In this document: piece after piece, positions 24,389 through 36,221 of the stretch
Numbering within the stretch: position 1 is the stretch's first letter
Layout of the letters: each line of letters starts with the position of its first letter
NCBI RefSeq assembly: GCF_905147365.1
Contig: NC_056418.1
Location: forward strand, 8,803,262 to 8,867,261
Length of the DNA stretch: 64,000 bases
From: Aricia agestis
Taxonomy: Eukaryota > Arthropoda > Insecta > Lepidoptera > Lycaenidae
Direction: 5' to 3'
Notes under the pieces: generated by a model
The model's input: the letters and a program-made list of their open reading frames with translations, nothing else
Told to the model about the DNA's origin: nothing
Databases searched by the model: none
Program-made: the position numbers and the translations under genes

Positions 24389-25658
24389 ATGGATTTAACG
24401 CGTGAACATTTTCGTGCAATGATTTACTACGATTTTCGGCGTGGGCTAAATCAACAACAGTGCTTTATTCAACTCACCGCAACTTTTGGAGATGAAGCAC
24501 CATCAAAAACCACTGTTTATCACTGGTACAGTGAGTTTAATCGTGGGCGGTCTATGCTCACGGATGAAAATAAAGAAGGTCGCCCAAAAACAGCTGTTGT
24601 CCCACAAAATATAGATGCTGTGCGGGAACTAATAATGCGTGATCGTCATGTTACATATCGCGAGATAGAGGCGTCCTTAGGCATAAGTATGACGAGCATA
24701 CATAAGATATTACACGAACATTTGGCTGTAAAAAAAATATGTTCGCGTTGGATTCCGCACAACTTGACAATCGATCAAAAACGGGCTCGTGTCGATTGGT
24801 GCAAAAAAATGATAAAAAAATACAACCGTGGTACGTCAAAAGCCGTTTATAATATCTACACAGGTGATGAATCTTGGATCTATGCATATGACCCCGAAAC
24901 TAAACAACAGTCAACGGTGTGGGTGTTCCAAGATGAGCCGAAACCAACAAAAGTTACTCGTGCAAAAAGTACTTTGAAGCAAATGGTCGCCTGTTTTTTT
25001 AGAATTAATGGACATGTGGCTACAGTGCCATTAGAGAATCGTAAAACGGTTAATTCTGAATGGTATACGACCATTTGTTTACCAGAAGTCTTTGAAGAAA
25101 TAAGAAAGGACAACCGACAACGCAGAATCATATTACATCACGACAATGCTAGCTGTCACACCTCAGCTGAAACAACTCGGTTTTTGGAGCAATGAGTTTA
25201 TAAAATACTAGAGTAGCAATGTCTTACAAAAGATTCTCAGAAATGCGTAACCACTTTTTTGTTCAAAAGACAATGTCAAGTCATATATTTGTTATGTCAT
25301 TATGTATGTGAGATATGCCTGCAGGCATCTTCGAAGTGGCAACGCGTTGCTACCGTAAACTTCCAATCTAGTTACGTTAGTAACATAGAATATCATTGTT
25401 TTGGAGGGTCAAAAGATCGAATTGACTGGTCATCCGCCGTACAGCCCTGATTTGGCACCTAACGATTTCTTTTTATTTCCATACGCGAAGAACAAATTAC
25501 GTGGTCAACGTTTTTCGAGCCGCGAAAAGGCTGTTGATGCGTTCAAAATGCACGTTTTGGAGATACCTCAATCAGAATGGAAAAAGTGCTATGAAAATTG
25601 GTTCCAGCGTATGCAAAAGTGTGTCGATCATCGCGGCGAATATTTTGAAAAGCAATAA
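24389..25658 (+). pseudogene. mariner transposase, frame split by a MITE insertion
   Basis: Cut-and-paste transposase for the surrounding mariner. It starts at the ATG giving MDLTREHFRAMIYYDFRRGL. The N-terminal helix-turn-helix region includes SKTTVYHWYSEFNRG and HVTYREIEASLGIS, and the catalytic domain follows. The three acidic residues are in TGDESW, HHDNAS and APND. The last two are spaced by 34 residues once the insertion is discounted, as expected for mariner DD34D. The frame runs open to a TGA at 25193, which belongs to the inserted MITE. It resumes at 25407 in another frame and stops at 25658. The insertion plus duplication is 217 bp, exactly the shift between the two frames. Outside the insertion I see no stop or frameshift, so the copy was apparently full-length (about 350 residues) when it was hit. 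Confidence 0.9.
25190..25398. mobile_element. 209-bp hAT-like MITE inside the mariner transposase
   Basis: It starts CAATGAGTTTAT and ends ATATCATTG, giving a 6-bp inverted end CAATGA. It is flanked by the 8-bp duplication TTTTGGAG (25182-25189 and 25399-25406). An 8-bp duplication with short CA..TG ends suits the hAT superfamily. It is non-coding and supplies the premature stop in the transposase. Confidence 0.82.
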
Positions 25659-25834
25659 AACCATAAATGATATATGTTTGTTTCTTTTTTTAATTCCGGA
25701 TACATAAATAGCAGCCCTCGTATACATATACACTCAAAAAAAAAAAACCTCATCTATTCACGCCCAGGAACACTAACAACGCGTCGCTGTTTATTTAAAA
25801 AAAAACATCTAGTTGACGCACAGGAATACTTACT

Positions 25835-26150
25835 ATGAAACTTCGTTCCAAATTTGGAACGAATTTTATTGTTTTTGGAACGAAGTTCAACAAGAAAATA
25901 ATAGGTACCCTACGGCCTCTCCGGTAGTGCCGGTAGCAGTTAAAACAAAACCAGATAGAAGCGTAGCGAGCCTTAACAAGGCTCCATATAAAAAAAAATT
26001 AAGGCCCTAAGGAAAAACTTGTCGCAAAACAAAAATATCGCATAGGGTGCCAACTTTTGAACTCTTCTTACACGGGTAGCAAAGGAATTGCTTATTTTAA
26101 CTTTGACTTCTGTGAATAAAAAAAAATATTGGGAAAGTTCTTATTAACTA
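25835..26150. repeat. Unclassified repeat-like stretch
   Basis: It contains AACTTCGTTCCAAATTTGG and TTTGGAACGAAGTTC as an inverted pair, followed by TACCCTACGGCCTCTCCGG and short A-runs. It may be a retroposon remnant; the family is not recognised. Confidence 0.35.
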
Positions 26151-26250
26151 CACCATGGCCCCGGCGCGGCGCCCTGTATAATTGACAACATTTCAAAATT
26201 TTAACATGGCTTTTTTATTATTTTATATATATATATATATATATATTTTT

Positions 26251-26509
26251 GACGACCTCTGTGGCTCAGTGGTGAGCGAGTCGGTAGCTCAAGCCGGGGG
26301 TCGCGGGTTCGAATCCCGCCGACGGAACAAAAAGTTTTCAATGTTCCCGGGTCTGGATGTGTATTAAATATGTGTATGATATAATAAAAATCTTAAATAT
26401 ATGTATAGTATAAAAGTATTAAATATATTTCCGTTGTCTGGTACCTGTAACACAAGTCCTTCAGGTACTTAGCACGGGGCCAGACTGACGTGTTGTGAAG
26501 CGTCCATAG
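26251..26509 (+). mobile_element. tRNA-derived SINE, family 1, copy 2
   Basis: Nearly identical to 14704-14969. TGGCTCAGTGG and GGTTCGAATCC boxes, the TGTATTAAATATGTGTAT body, and the 3' end GAAGCGTCCATAGA followed by an A-run. It is preceded by a (TA)n tract. Immediately after the A-run there is a T-run and then CACACCACGTCAGT, the complement of the SINE 3' end. Confidence 0.82.
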
Positions 26510-27528
26510 AAAAAAAAAAAAATTTTTTTTTTTCACACCACGTCAGTGTAATGTGTCAATGTAAGTTTGTTACGTTTATTATGACGTCTGTCAATGTCAT
26601 CGTCAACCTGGAGGATAGGTAACCAATGAGGTAATGTTATTTTTTAGAAATGTCATTGTTGACAGGTGGTTGACAGTGACGTTTTTGTTTTTATGCTTCA
26701 TGTTGTCTTTTTAAAACTATTTTACACCAGGCAAACAAACTGTATGATATTATGCCGTAAGTACGACGTCACAGCGTATTTTTCAGTTTTTCTTTATTTT
26801 CTCAGTAAATAAGCAATATAAAAAAAAATTAATATTTTTTTGATATTAGGAGAAGAAACTAAAGAAACGGTATTTTTTATTTTAAGGCTTAAAAATTTTG
26901 AAATGTTGTCAATTGATACGGCAGATACGGCGGTAGCTACGTACGCCGCTGCAGGTAGAGCTGCAGCCTGCAGGCGATCTACTCTTTCTTCGTCTTACAA
27001 CTTTTCGATTTGGTCACGTGTCCTGTCATGAGTTATGGTGCAAGCTGGGAAGTCCAGACTTCAGAGACCAGGCACCATACCAGGATATGCAGACATTATG
27101 TTGTTTTAAGAAAAAAAAAATCAAAGTATAATCTTAATATGTAGCTGATCTCTAATATGTTTGAAATTAGATAAAATTGTTCCTGTTCAAGTAAACGCCT
27201 CAACCATACTTATCCCTGATCAGCTAATATGAAACCTCTAGTTCTATTTATACCAGTACTAACTACTACTAGACTAACAGGTCCTAACATTAGTGAGACT
27301 AAAAATAGCCAAGCGCCAGAAGACTGGAATTATGAAGATGGAGTAGAAATAGATAATAAGTAATAACGTATTTATTTTAAGTTGGATACTTAAGCCTAAT
27401 GACTAGTAGATGCCTGATGATTGAAAATAACTGTCGTTTTATTCTTGTCGTGTAGCTGTAAAGCATAAACTAGAAAAGTTTGAATCAGAGGGCTTTCATA
27501 AATTACGTGAGACTTTTTAGGGTTCCGT

Positions 27529-27939
27529 ACCCAAAGGGTAAAAACGGGACCCTATTATTGATACTTCGGTGTCTGTCTGTCTGTCGCCAAGCTGTATCTC
27601 AAGAACCGCTATAGCTAGACTTCTGAAATTTTCACAGATTATAACAACAAACAACAATTAAAATTAAAAACAAAATAAAGTTAAGATTTAAGGGGGGCTC
27701 CCATACAACAAACGTGATTTTTTCCGCTTTTTGGCTCATAATCCATAATGGCTACATGTAGACACTTGAAATTTTTACAATATCCTCAATTATATGCGTA
27801 CTTAGTTATTTAATAACAACATGAAAATAAAATAATTTAATTAAGGGAGGCCCCCATACAAAAAACATAATCTTTCCCTACTTTCGCTCTATAACGGTAC
27901 GGAACCCTTCGTGCGCGAGTCCGTCTCGCACTTGGCCGA
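27529..27939 (+). mobile_element. GGTTCCGTACC-family repeat, full-length copy
   Basis: AGGGTTCCGTACCCAAAGGG at the left after a T-run. The interior has CTGTCTGTCTGTCG, GGGGGGCTCCCATACAAC and CTCTATAACGGTACGGAACC. The right hairpin GCGAGTCCGTCTCGC has one change and is followed by ACTTGGCCGA and a T-run. Confidence 0.78.
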
Positions 27940-29007
27940 TTTTCTTTAAATTTTTAACCCCACCTTTAGTAAAACGTCGAACCACGTAGATTAATTTAAC
28001 ACCATAAGAAACGTGGACAAGTTGAATTTTTAAACTTTAAACTTTTGTATAAGTATTCAGTATTCACCTTTAATCATTAAAGTAATTACTTAGGTCCGTA
28101 TTTAAAAAAAATTTACAACCGAGTTAAAATATTTTAAGGCTCTCTGTGATACTATGAATATGTTTTAATACATCAAAGCAAATCTCTTAAACTTTAAGAT
28201 ACTTGGTAAATAAACATTTTATTCTTGAAGATAAGTTACAAAAAATCGCAGCTTCTTTTTCAAACGAGACTAGACACACAACGTATCAAAAGCTACTTAA
28301 ATCTTAATAGCTTATGAACATCAAGGCAGCTGAGGCGAGCTTTTCTGAAGCTTCCTACTCAAACATTTTTGACCTTCGCCTCTGTTCTAGGTTATTTAAA
28401 GCTGTAACTTGTAAGCTTAAGAGATATAGATTTTATTATACAAATAGATACAAAATAATCATATTATGTTTAGTAGACCGTAAAACCAATAATTACGACC
28501 TCCTGGGCATAATATAATTCTAGTACTGTTTATATTATTATGTCAGTAGTTCAGTACATATTATAATATTTAATTTTTATTTTACTTCAATTTTGTTTCT
28601 TCTTCCAAAAAAGAAAAAGAGCTTTTTTTATATTATGCTCTTTGGTTTTTTTATTCGTGAAAACCCTATTTCAACGTAATAATAATATTATCACGAATAT
28701 TTCGATTCTATATTACGTAATTTAGCAGAAAGTTCTCCTAAAAATATTTATTTAACAGATTAAGAAGTATTTATCGTTTATTTTAAACAAATCTACACAA
28801 GATCGTAGAATTTAGAAAATGAAATCCTTATGTTAATTTCACTTGAACTTGTTTTATCACACGTGTAGTCAAATAGGTAACTGGGCTATCACATCCTTAT
28901 TTCATTACATTAAAAACTCATGAATAAATAGTATTCCGGTTTAACTGTTTTATTCCCGTTATGGATTTTGGCTGTTTGTCTAGTTCACTTTTCCTGTTTA
29001 TTTGCCA
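27940..29007. other. Gene-free stretch
   Basis: AT-rich. The open frame at 28314-28517 has no motif, and its codon use looks like random AT-rich sequence. Confidence 0.4.
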
Positions 29008-29353
29008 CTAGCTGTTGCCCGCGACTTCGTCCGCGTTAGCAAAGTAGATCACATCCCAAGTATTATTTATCTAACATTGAAAGAATTTTTCAAATCGGAC
29101 CAGTAGTTCCTGAGATTAGCGCGTTCAAATAAGCCCTTTCATATAATTTCCCACGTTTTTTCCACATTTTCCTCTATTTCTTAGCTCCTATTAGTTTGAG
29201 CGTGATAAAATATAGCCTATAGCCTTTCTCGATAAATGGGCTATCCAAAAGTAAAAGAATTTTTCAAATCGGACCAGTAGTTCCTGAGATTAGCGCGTTC
29301 AAACAAACAAACAAACAAACTGCAGAATTATAATATTATAGTAATAGTATAGA
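29008..29353 (-). mobile_element. Lep1-like Helitron (reverse), with internal duplication
   Basis: On the + strand it opens with A then CTAGCTGTTGCCCGCGAC, the reverse of a hairpin + CTAG 3' end, and closes near TATAGTAATAGTATAGA. A TCAAATCGGACCAGTAG unit appears twice inside. An (AAAC)n tract lies near 29310. Confidence 0.7.
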
Positions 29354-29403
29354 TTAAATAAATACCATCCGAAGTGTAGGTGGTATGTGGCTAATAAAAT
29401 AAA

Positions 29404-29598
29404 ATCGGCAAAATGCGAGTCGGACTCGCACACGAAAGGTTCCGTACCGATATAGAGCAAAAATAGGCGTCTGTTGTATGGGACCCTGAAAAATAAATTT
29501 TATTTTATTTTTAGTATTTGTTGTTATAGTGGCAACAGCAATACAGAAATACACAATCTGTGAAAATTTCAGTCTAGCTATAGCAGTTCTTGAGATAC
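29404..29598 (-). mobile_element. GGTTCCGTACC-family repeat, right-half fragment
   Basis: The + strand reads GCAAAATGCGAGTCGGACTC and GAAAGGTTCCGTACCG, then TGTATGGGACCCTG and the ACACAATCTGTGAAAATTTC block. The left third of the element is missing. Confidence 0.65.
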
Positions 29599-31054
29599 AT
29601 AATATATAATACTTACCAATTATTTATTTTACACTTACATTTATTATTAGGTATAATGATATTATAATGTCTGAAAATTGGATAGTCCTAACTCCCACCT
29701 ATAAACATGATGAAGTTCACTATTTTCGAAATGCCGAATACTGTCCGTAGCGGTCATTGACCCTTGTCAAAAAACTTGTCATAATTCATTGTTTTCTATA
29801 CAAACCGTGATTGACAATGAATGACTGATGTTTCTAGTCCTTATCCTATTTTGCATACTCGATGAAAATTGAGTTTGAAGTATGTCACTTTGAAGTCATA
29901 AAAAGTTAGAGATTATCATCAATCTATAATAGTCTGATATCTAGTTTCTTTATGAGAGTTCAATTTTTTTTCTTAAGTTAACTGAATACAGTGTAAGCAT
30001 TTTCCATAGAGCGCCTAGGCTAAAAAGGTTAATGACCGCTGGGGACACTTTATTTCAATTTGACTATAGGCACCAAACATTTCAAACAAATTATATGGAA
30101 ACAGGTGCGAAGTTAATTTATGTGTTTGTTGATAAATGATAATGATGAAGTATTACACATTTTTTGCTTTTGTAGCTTTATTTTTGCATATTATTATGGC
30201 GAATTTAGCCATTTGTTGAAGTTCATTTCACAGTTATGGTTCAGAGATATTTTGTATTAGGTACGTGAGCACAAATTTTTCAACGTCTTTGGAACATTAT
30301 ATATTGATAAGTGGAGGAAAATTTTCGTCAAAAACAAAACATGATGCCGTTAGAATATTTTACAAGGAAGTGACGAACCTTAAGATGAAGTCGTGTTATC
30401 GATAACAATTTAAGTTTAAGCTTGTGTAAACTTTAAAAAAATGTTAATAGTACAATAAAAATGTCGGCAAAAAAAGTTTCATAAGATTACTTTTAAATGT
30501 AACTTAATAATGTTTTGTTTAGTTAATTTGGTAATTAACAATCCTTCAAATCTAATGGGTATTAAACATGGCTTTCAATGTCATTTAAATACGTCTTAAA
30601 TCATAAATAAATACAGTTATATTTAATAACTGGGTTTCCTATAGGAACACTGTACTTTTTCAGGATTTAAGTAGCCTAACTATTAATAAAGATCGTAAAC
30701 CACTAATATGCAATTTTTTTTAAAACTCTGCTGTATGCTTTAAAAAATTAACATTCTTTTAAAAGTATTTTTTTAATTATAAAATTACACGTAAATACTA
30801 ATTATCATGCAGTAAATAAGACTGCAGATAGACAAGATCTATTTTATGATGCGCAATTGATTTTTGTTACGTTATCTCTGCAATTATTCAAATTGAATAA
30901 AACAAGCTTTTGCTTCGATCAAAACCATTAATCCAAGATAGTGCTGTTGCAAAAAACTTATATAATTTGAGACAAAATGGGATAATCTTATATTATGATT
31001 TTGGCAAAATTGCCGTATTTTGGAAATTTTTTATTCAGCAGTATGGAATTATAG
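29599..31054. other. Gene-free stretch
   Basis: No supported exon, RNA or repeat end. The frame at 30910-31098 runs into the hairpin at 31055 and is not a gene. Confidence 0.4.
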
Positions 31055-31101
31055 GCTCTATATGGCGCACTTGCCACCCCGGCAAGTGCGCCATATAGAG
31101 C
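31055..31101. repeat. Perfect hairpin, 21-bp arms, 5-base loop
   Basis: The arm GCTCTATATGGCGCACTTG.. is followed by loop ACCCC and the exact complement. TAGGCTC on the left and GAGCCTA further right suggest an outer, weaker inverted repeat. GC-richer than the surroundings. Confidence 0.65.
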
Positions 31102-31906
31102 ATTTAATTCCAGGCCTATTAGAGCCTATACGAAACTATATTAATACCACGTCCAAACGACAAAAGACAATCCTTGAAGAGTTATGATTTACTAGCGAAT
31201 TTTACTTGACACCTTCTTTAATATACTTAATTTAAATTCCATACCAACTCCAACACATATATAGCGTAGTCGTAAATAGCCTCAAATATACTTTTAACCC
31301 CCGACTGTATATTAATTAAACGTGTAGCTTCTACGGTCATAAGGTTTTTCCGCATCCTAATTATTACGGCGAAAGACATTACCAGACAACGGAAATAATT
31401 TTATGGTATGTACACGATTTTGTTATTATTTTAATGTAAACATGATTTTGTGTTTATTTTATGAATAAGTTGACTAAGAAGACCTATTGAGTAAGCGTGA
31501 GTTGTCGTTTTGATGGTCAAGTGGAATCATCGAAAGTTGCAATTTTCAGCCATCTTACCTCCTGCTCAGCGTTGCCGTCATGATTTTGGTGGGATGTCCC
31601 GATGTTTTCATCAAAATTAAAATCCCGCTTTTCGCGGATAGCCCGAACGTACGTGAAGCGTGCTGACTGCTGAGTGTCTCTCACCCTCTTGTCTTTGTCG
31701 TAGAGGGGTGGATTTTCTTTGGCTACTTTAGCTACACATTATCACGTAAACGTAATTTTAACGCAAATAAAAAGATAAAAATTCAAATAACTTTTGATTT
31801 TATACCTTTTTTACGTTGTCCCGCTTTTGACTGAAGAATTCCGCTTTTTCACTCAAAAAGTTCCAAAGTCCCGACTTGGCACAAAAAAATCTGGCAAGTC
31901 TGGTCC

Positions 31907-32038
31907 TGCCCCTTTAGCATAGCTACAGTAGAAAGGCGAAGGAATAGAAACACTGTGGAGATAAACTGAAGGTACCGTATTTCTCCATGCAGTTTTGCTA
32001 TTCTATTGCTTTTCTACTGTGGCCATGCTAAAGGGGCT
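31907..32038. mobile_element. MITE with GCCCCTTTAGCAT ends
   Basis: The arms GCCCCTTTAGCATAG and TGGCCATGCTAAAGGGGC mirror each other, as do internal TACAGTAGAAAGG and CTTTTCTACTGTG. About 130 bp, no frame. Confidence 0.65.
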
Positions 32039-32089
32039 GGTCAATGTTAGTCCTCTCAATCTGAAAATTCATGCTCGTAGCTTATTATA

Positions 32090-32349
32090 CAGTGTGTAAC
32101 AAAAATAAGTTATAATACTTTAGGGTGTGTACGTGTTCTTTGTAGAGAAGTCACTGTGAAAGTAGCAGCGCTGAAAGACGAATTTTTTTTTTCACTTTTG
32201 TATGGGCAAGAGCCCGAGCGTCACGAGTTTCCCCATACAAAAGTGAAAAAAAAAAATTTGTCTTTCAGCGCTGCTACTTTCACAGTGAACTCTCTACAAG
32301 GAACACGTACACACCCTAAAGTATTATCACTTATTTTTGTTACACCCTG
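32090..32349. mobile_element. Tc1/mariner-type MITE (TA-flanked, long TIRs), copy 2
   Basis: Same family as 7922-8173. It has ends CAGTGTGTAACAAAAATAAG and the mirrored TTTTTGTTACACCCTG, TA at both flanks, and long arms including CACTGTGAAAGTAGCAGCG. Confidence 0.78.
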
Positions 32350-32369
32350 TATATCTTGATTTTATCTTA

Positions 32370-32574
32370 TCTTATATCTTTAAACGAGCAATTCTTGTAT
32401 ATATTATGTATATATATAATTGGAATCTCGGAATCGGCTCCAACGATTTTCATGAAATTTAGTATACAGGGGGTTTCAGGGGCGATAAAACGATCGAGCT
32501 AGGAATTATTTTTAGAAAATGTCATTTTATTCGTGTTTTATCGAATACAGAGCAAAGCTCGGTCAAGTAGCTAG
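32370..32574 (+). mobile_element. Helitron, CCGAGC-hairpin family, copy 3
   Basis: It starts TCTTATATCTTTAAACGAGC and ends GAGCAAAGCTCGGTCAAG, then TAGCTAG before T. It is the forward-oriented counterpart of 5938 and 6912. Confidence 0.75.
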
Positions 32575-33513
32575 TCTTGATTATAAAGGCACTTTATAAT
32601 AATTAAAAGAGCTTAGCAATTAATCTAATATTCGGCAACTGTTTTATTTAGATTCACATCCTTTCTGATTTTAGATTCAGTGTCGAATCTGTTGATCGAT
32701 CATTCCGTTAGGCGCCATCTAAATATAGGCTACACCGCCTACATCTCGACAGACTACTTTCACTCTGATTGATAAAAACATTTTTGTTATAATTTAGAGA
32801 ATTTCTTGAATAAATTAAAATGTTTAAAAAAAACAATATTATATTCGATACAGTAAGTCGGAATTTTTGAAATTCTGACTATTGCCAGAAGTAACAAGTA
32901 AACTGTACAGTTAATAATTTAAAATTGTTGACCTTAAATCTTAAGAAAATCTTAGCAGAAATCAAGGCTCAGGCACAGAATACATATTAGTTTAACAAGC
33001 TTAGGTTAGGTCCTCCGAAACGGCTTTACTCCGTTAGTTTTCTTTCACAAATATAGAAGTCAGTTTTTGGTTTTGGACACTATATTCCTACTTTTCGATC
33101 ATAATATTAAATTATGCCTAGTTTAGGCCGAGGTACGTAGACAATTTTTTTTAATGTTGCCTTTCTGTAAAAAGCTGCTAATTTTGAAGGTAAAGTCTTG
33201 GTTTCTGTAGTTTATTTTTACCTATTTACTTGGTATTTTCACCATACTTTTTCCTCTAGAGCCTCAATAAACTGCATTACCATATTACATCAGACTGCGA
33301 GTTGTCCAGCGCGTACAATGTCAGGGTCATCGACCGGCGCCGACTGGTATTTTTCTTCGCGCCTCTTTTTTCTATTTGCGCTGTATTTAGACACAAGCTG
33401 GGTGCTTAAAGTTAGCATCGATAAATATTGTCCAGTCTATTTACCTCGGCACTTCGCAGGTGTTTTAGAACCAATGAGAGTGGGGTATTTTTATTTTGTG
33501 GCAAGTACTTAGG
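32575..33513. other. Gene-free stretch
   Basis: CCTCCGAAACGGCTTTACTC near 33012 resembles the interior of the Helitron at 33760. The open frame 33198-33512 shows no domain and no splice framing. Confidence 0.4.
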
Positions 33514-33754
<241 letters not shown>

Positions 33755-33759
33755 CGAGA

Positions 33760-34080
33760 ATTTATATAAAATTCTCGTGTCACAATGTTAGGCCGCGTAC
33801 TCCTCCGAAACGGCTTTACTGATTTTAACCAAATTTTATATGCATATTCAGTAGGTCTGAGAATCGGCTGCTGGTTACTTTTTATATTGATAAGTGCATT
33901 TGTTGAATAAATAATAGTCAATTATTAATACAACTCGAGACTGGCGACAAACATTGTTTGTGCGACAGGATGGCGATGGACGTTGCCATGGTGACATACT
34001 TATTTAGTCACTTCAATAAAATAATACGGGCGAAATACTTTATATGGCAAGACAACGTTGCCGGGAGTCGGGACAGCTAG
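33760..34080 (+). mobile_element. Helitron, GGCAA-hairpin family, copy 1
   Basis: The 3' end reads GGCAAGACAACGTTGCCGGG, then a spacer and CAGCTAG followed by T. The hairpin GGCAA..TTGCC sits close to CTAG. The interior includes CCTCCGAAACGGCTTTACTG. The 5' boundary near TATAAAATTCTCGTGTC is approximate. Confidence 0.6.
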
Positions 34081-34499
34081 TATTTTATATTATTATCTAC
34101 TTTGGAGGTACGACGAAGATGCGGGCAGACTTTGAATTTTAATCTAAATCACTAGATATAAAAACCATTGCCAGTTTTCCATGTAACAATTTTCTTTAAA
34201 AGGGGCGGATGTTATTAAAATGACTTAAAAATTACTATTTGTTTCTAGGAACGAATATTCTAATTGGCTAAACTAAGTAGATGTTTGTCATCTGTCGGAA
34301 AAACCTGAAAAAAATGCCCCTTTAGATTTTCCTCAGCATTATTTTTAGTTGAGTTGGAATTTTAATATTGTTACGAGCATTTGCGATGCTGGCCAATTAG
34401 CTCATTCTTGATCCTAATTTAGTTAAGGTACGCATGTCATACTTATTTTGTGTTTCTGCGCATCTTCTTGATTCATTAAGAGGATCTACTTGATGATTA

Positions 34500-34990
34500 C
34501 TAGCTGTCCCGGCAAACGTTGTTTTGCCATAAAATGATTTTCCCCGTTTTCCTGCTTTTCTCTTGAAGTTTTTTCTGATCTTTTTTTATATACCTCACGG
34601 AGCCGGAGACCTTTCCAACGAATACAAAACCGTGGAAATCGGTTCGTGTGTTCTAAAATTATAGCGTCAGAAAGGAAAACTTAAAAACTAAAAAAAGGAA
34701 AACTTTAAAACTTATTTTTATATATAAGATAACACATGCAGAATAAAATTTGTTTGTCTGTCTGCTTGCCTTGATATTAACGCGTAATAGTAACGTGTCA
34801 TGACACGTCAAAATTATTGCTCTCGAAAATTACTATATAAGTTGCAAACATAGCTTTGCCATATTATTATACTTACTATATCGGACATGAAAGATGGCCG
34901 ATTTACCTTTTCAAATTTACTCAAAATCGGTCCAGTCGTTTCGGAAGAGTTTGGCAACGAACCCTCTGACACTGGAATTTTATATATTAA
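34500..34990 (-). mobile_element. Helitron, GGCAA-hairpin family, copy 2 (reverse)
   Basis: On the + strand it opens CTAGCTGTCCCGGCAAACG after A, with hairpin GGCAAACG..TTTTGCC. It closes near GACACTGGAATTTTATATA, matching the reversed 5' end of copy 1. The interior has CAACGAATACAAAACCGTGG and AATCGGTCCAGTCGTTTCGG. Confidence 0.62.
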
Positions 34991-35879
34991 TTAAATAATA
35001 ACGTAAGTTTATTTATTACCCACAACTCACAAGAAAATCGAAAAAAGTTAATGACATAGTAACTTGGATGCAATATGCATTAAATGGTTATTTATCTCTG
35101 ATAGGAGGTATAAAACGCTTCTTACATCTTCAAAGATCCATAAAATACGGTTTACACTAAACTTAATCTGACGCAGACATCTAGGGAGGTTAAATCGGAT
35201 TTAACTTTTATTATCTCTCTATGATTCTATATTATGTTATTGAATCGTATATTATGTTTAAATGGATACGAAAAAAACTCCTTAAACTTTCATCTAAGGA
35301 GTAGGTAATGCAGACAGATGAATGCAGTATGTGTATAATTTTTACCCATTGCAGTAGAGGTATAATATACAGTCACTGTGTTAGTGTAAACACCGTTATC
35401 CTTGAAACCATCAAATGAGCCCGTCAAAATGAACAACTTTTTTTATGCGAACAATGCTGGGAACTCAAAAAAAATGCCGTCTTCATACCCATGCGGATGC
35501 CCGGATCGGCAATTTGTATGGATATGAAGACGGATTTTTTTTTAGTAGCGATTCTACTAAAAAAAAATCTCTCTACATGATCCGATCAAATGACGTAGGT
35601 TCGTCAACTGCCTATGAATTGATTTCTTCGATGGTACATTATTAGGTAGAGTATGCAAAAACTTGAATTTAATTATTTCTGCAGAAGTAGAGACTGGAGA
35701 GACAAATCTATCATGTTTGTTGCTAAAACCTCTCTAAGTATATCTGTTTTCTACCTACATATCAATACTAATAATATAGATGTGAATGTGTCGGTCTGTT
35801 ATCTCTTCGAGCTTAAATCGGCGAATTAGTCTACAGGCCTTTAAACGTCTTGTCTAAAGAGTCAAGAGGTTTTCTTTGG
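34991..35879. other. Gene-free stretch with repeat scraps
   Basis: AATGACGTAGGTTCGTCAAC near 35589 is a fragment of the palindromic repeat family listed at 41625. GCCGTCTTCAT and ATGAAGACGG near 35475-35535 form a weak inverted pair. No gene. Confidence 0.4.
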
Positions 35880-36221
35880 CGCTTCTTTATAGAATGAAGA
35901 ATCGCTAATCAAAATGTATGGAATTGACATAAGCGTTTGTGTGATATGCAGAGGCGGATTAACCCTTAATCAAATTAAGCAATTGCCTAGGGCATCACGT
36001 CTGAGAGTAGAGGTAGTAGAAGAGTCAGAAGAATCAGAAGAGTAAAGGTATAAAGACCGATTCTAGTTGAGATACGGATAGGGGGGGCTCACAGGCATGG
36101 ATTGCTTAGGGCATCAAGTAGTCTTAATCCGTTACTGTTGATATGAAGTTAACGTTCGACTCGTCTAATGTCAATTCTTAGATACATTTTGATCGGCGCG
36201 CGGCGATTCTATAAAGAAGCG
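35880..36221. mobile_element. Foldback MITE, interrupted by a hAT-like MITE
   Basis: CGCTTCTTTATAGAAT with AATCAAAATGTAT on the left is mirrored by ATACATTTTGATC and ATTCTATAAAGAAGCG on the right. The 189-bp element at 35949 sits in the middle. Confidence 0.65.
35949..36137. mobile_element. hAT-like MITE (CAGAGGCGGATTAA ends)
   Basis: The ends CAGAGGCGGATTAACC and CTTAATCCGTTACTG are imperfect inverted repeats. The flanks GTGATATG and TTGATATG are an 8-bp duplication with one change. Non-coding, 189 bp. Confidence 0.72.

Larger units (their letters stand above)
24215..25720 (+). mobile_element. mariner transposon (DD34D), interrupted by a MITE
   Basis: Inverted terminal repeats start CGAGGGCTGCTATTTAT at 24215 and end with the complement at 25720. 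They match over about 26 bases with one mismatch and are flanked by TA on both sides (24213-24214, 25721-25722). The element is 1506 bp. Removing a 209-bp insertion and its 8-bp duplication leaves about 1.29 kb, the normal mariner size. It encodes the transposase described at 24389. Protein resemblance is to the mellifera/cecropia-type mariners; the subfamily call is tentative. Confidence 0.93.
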
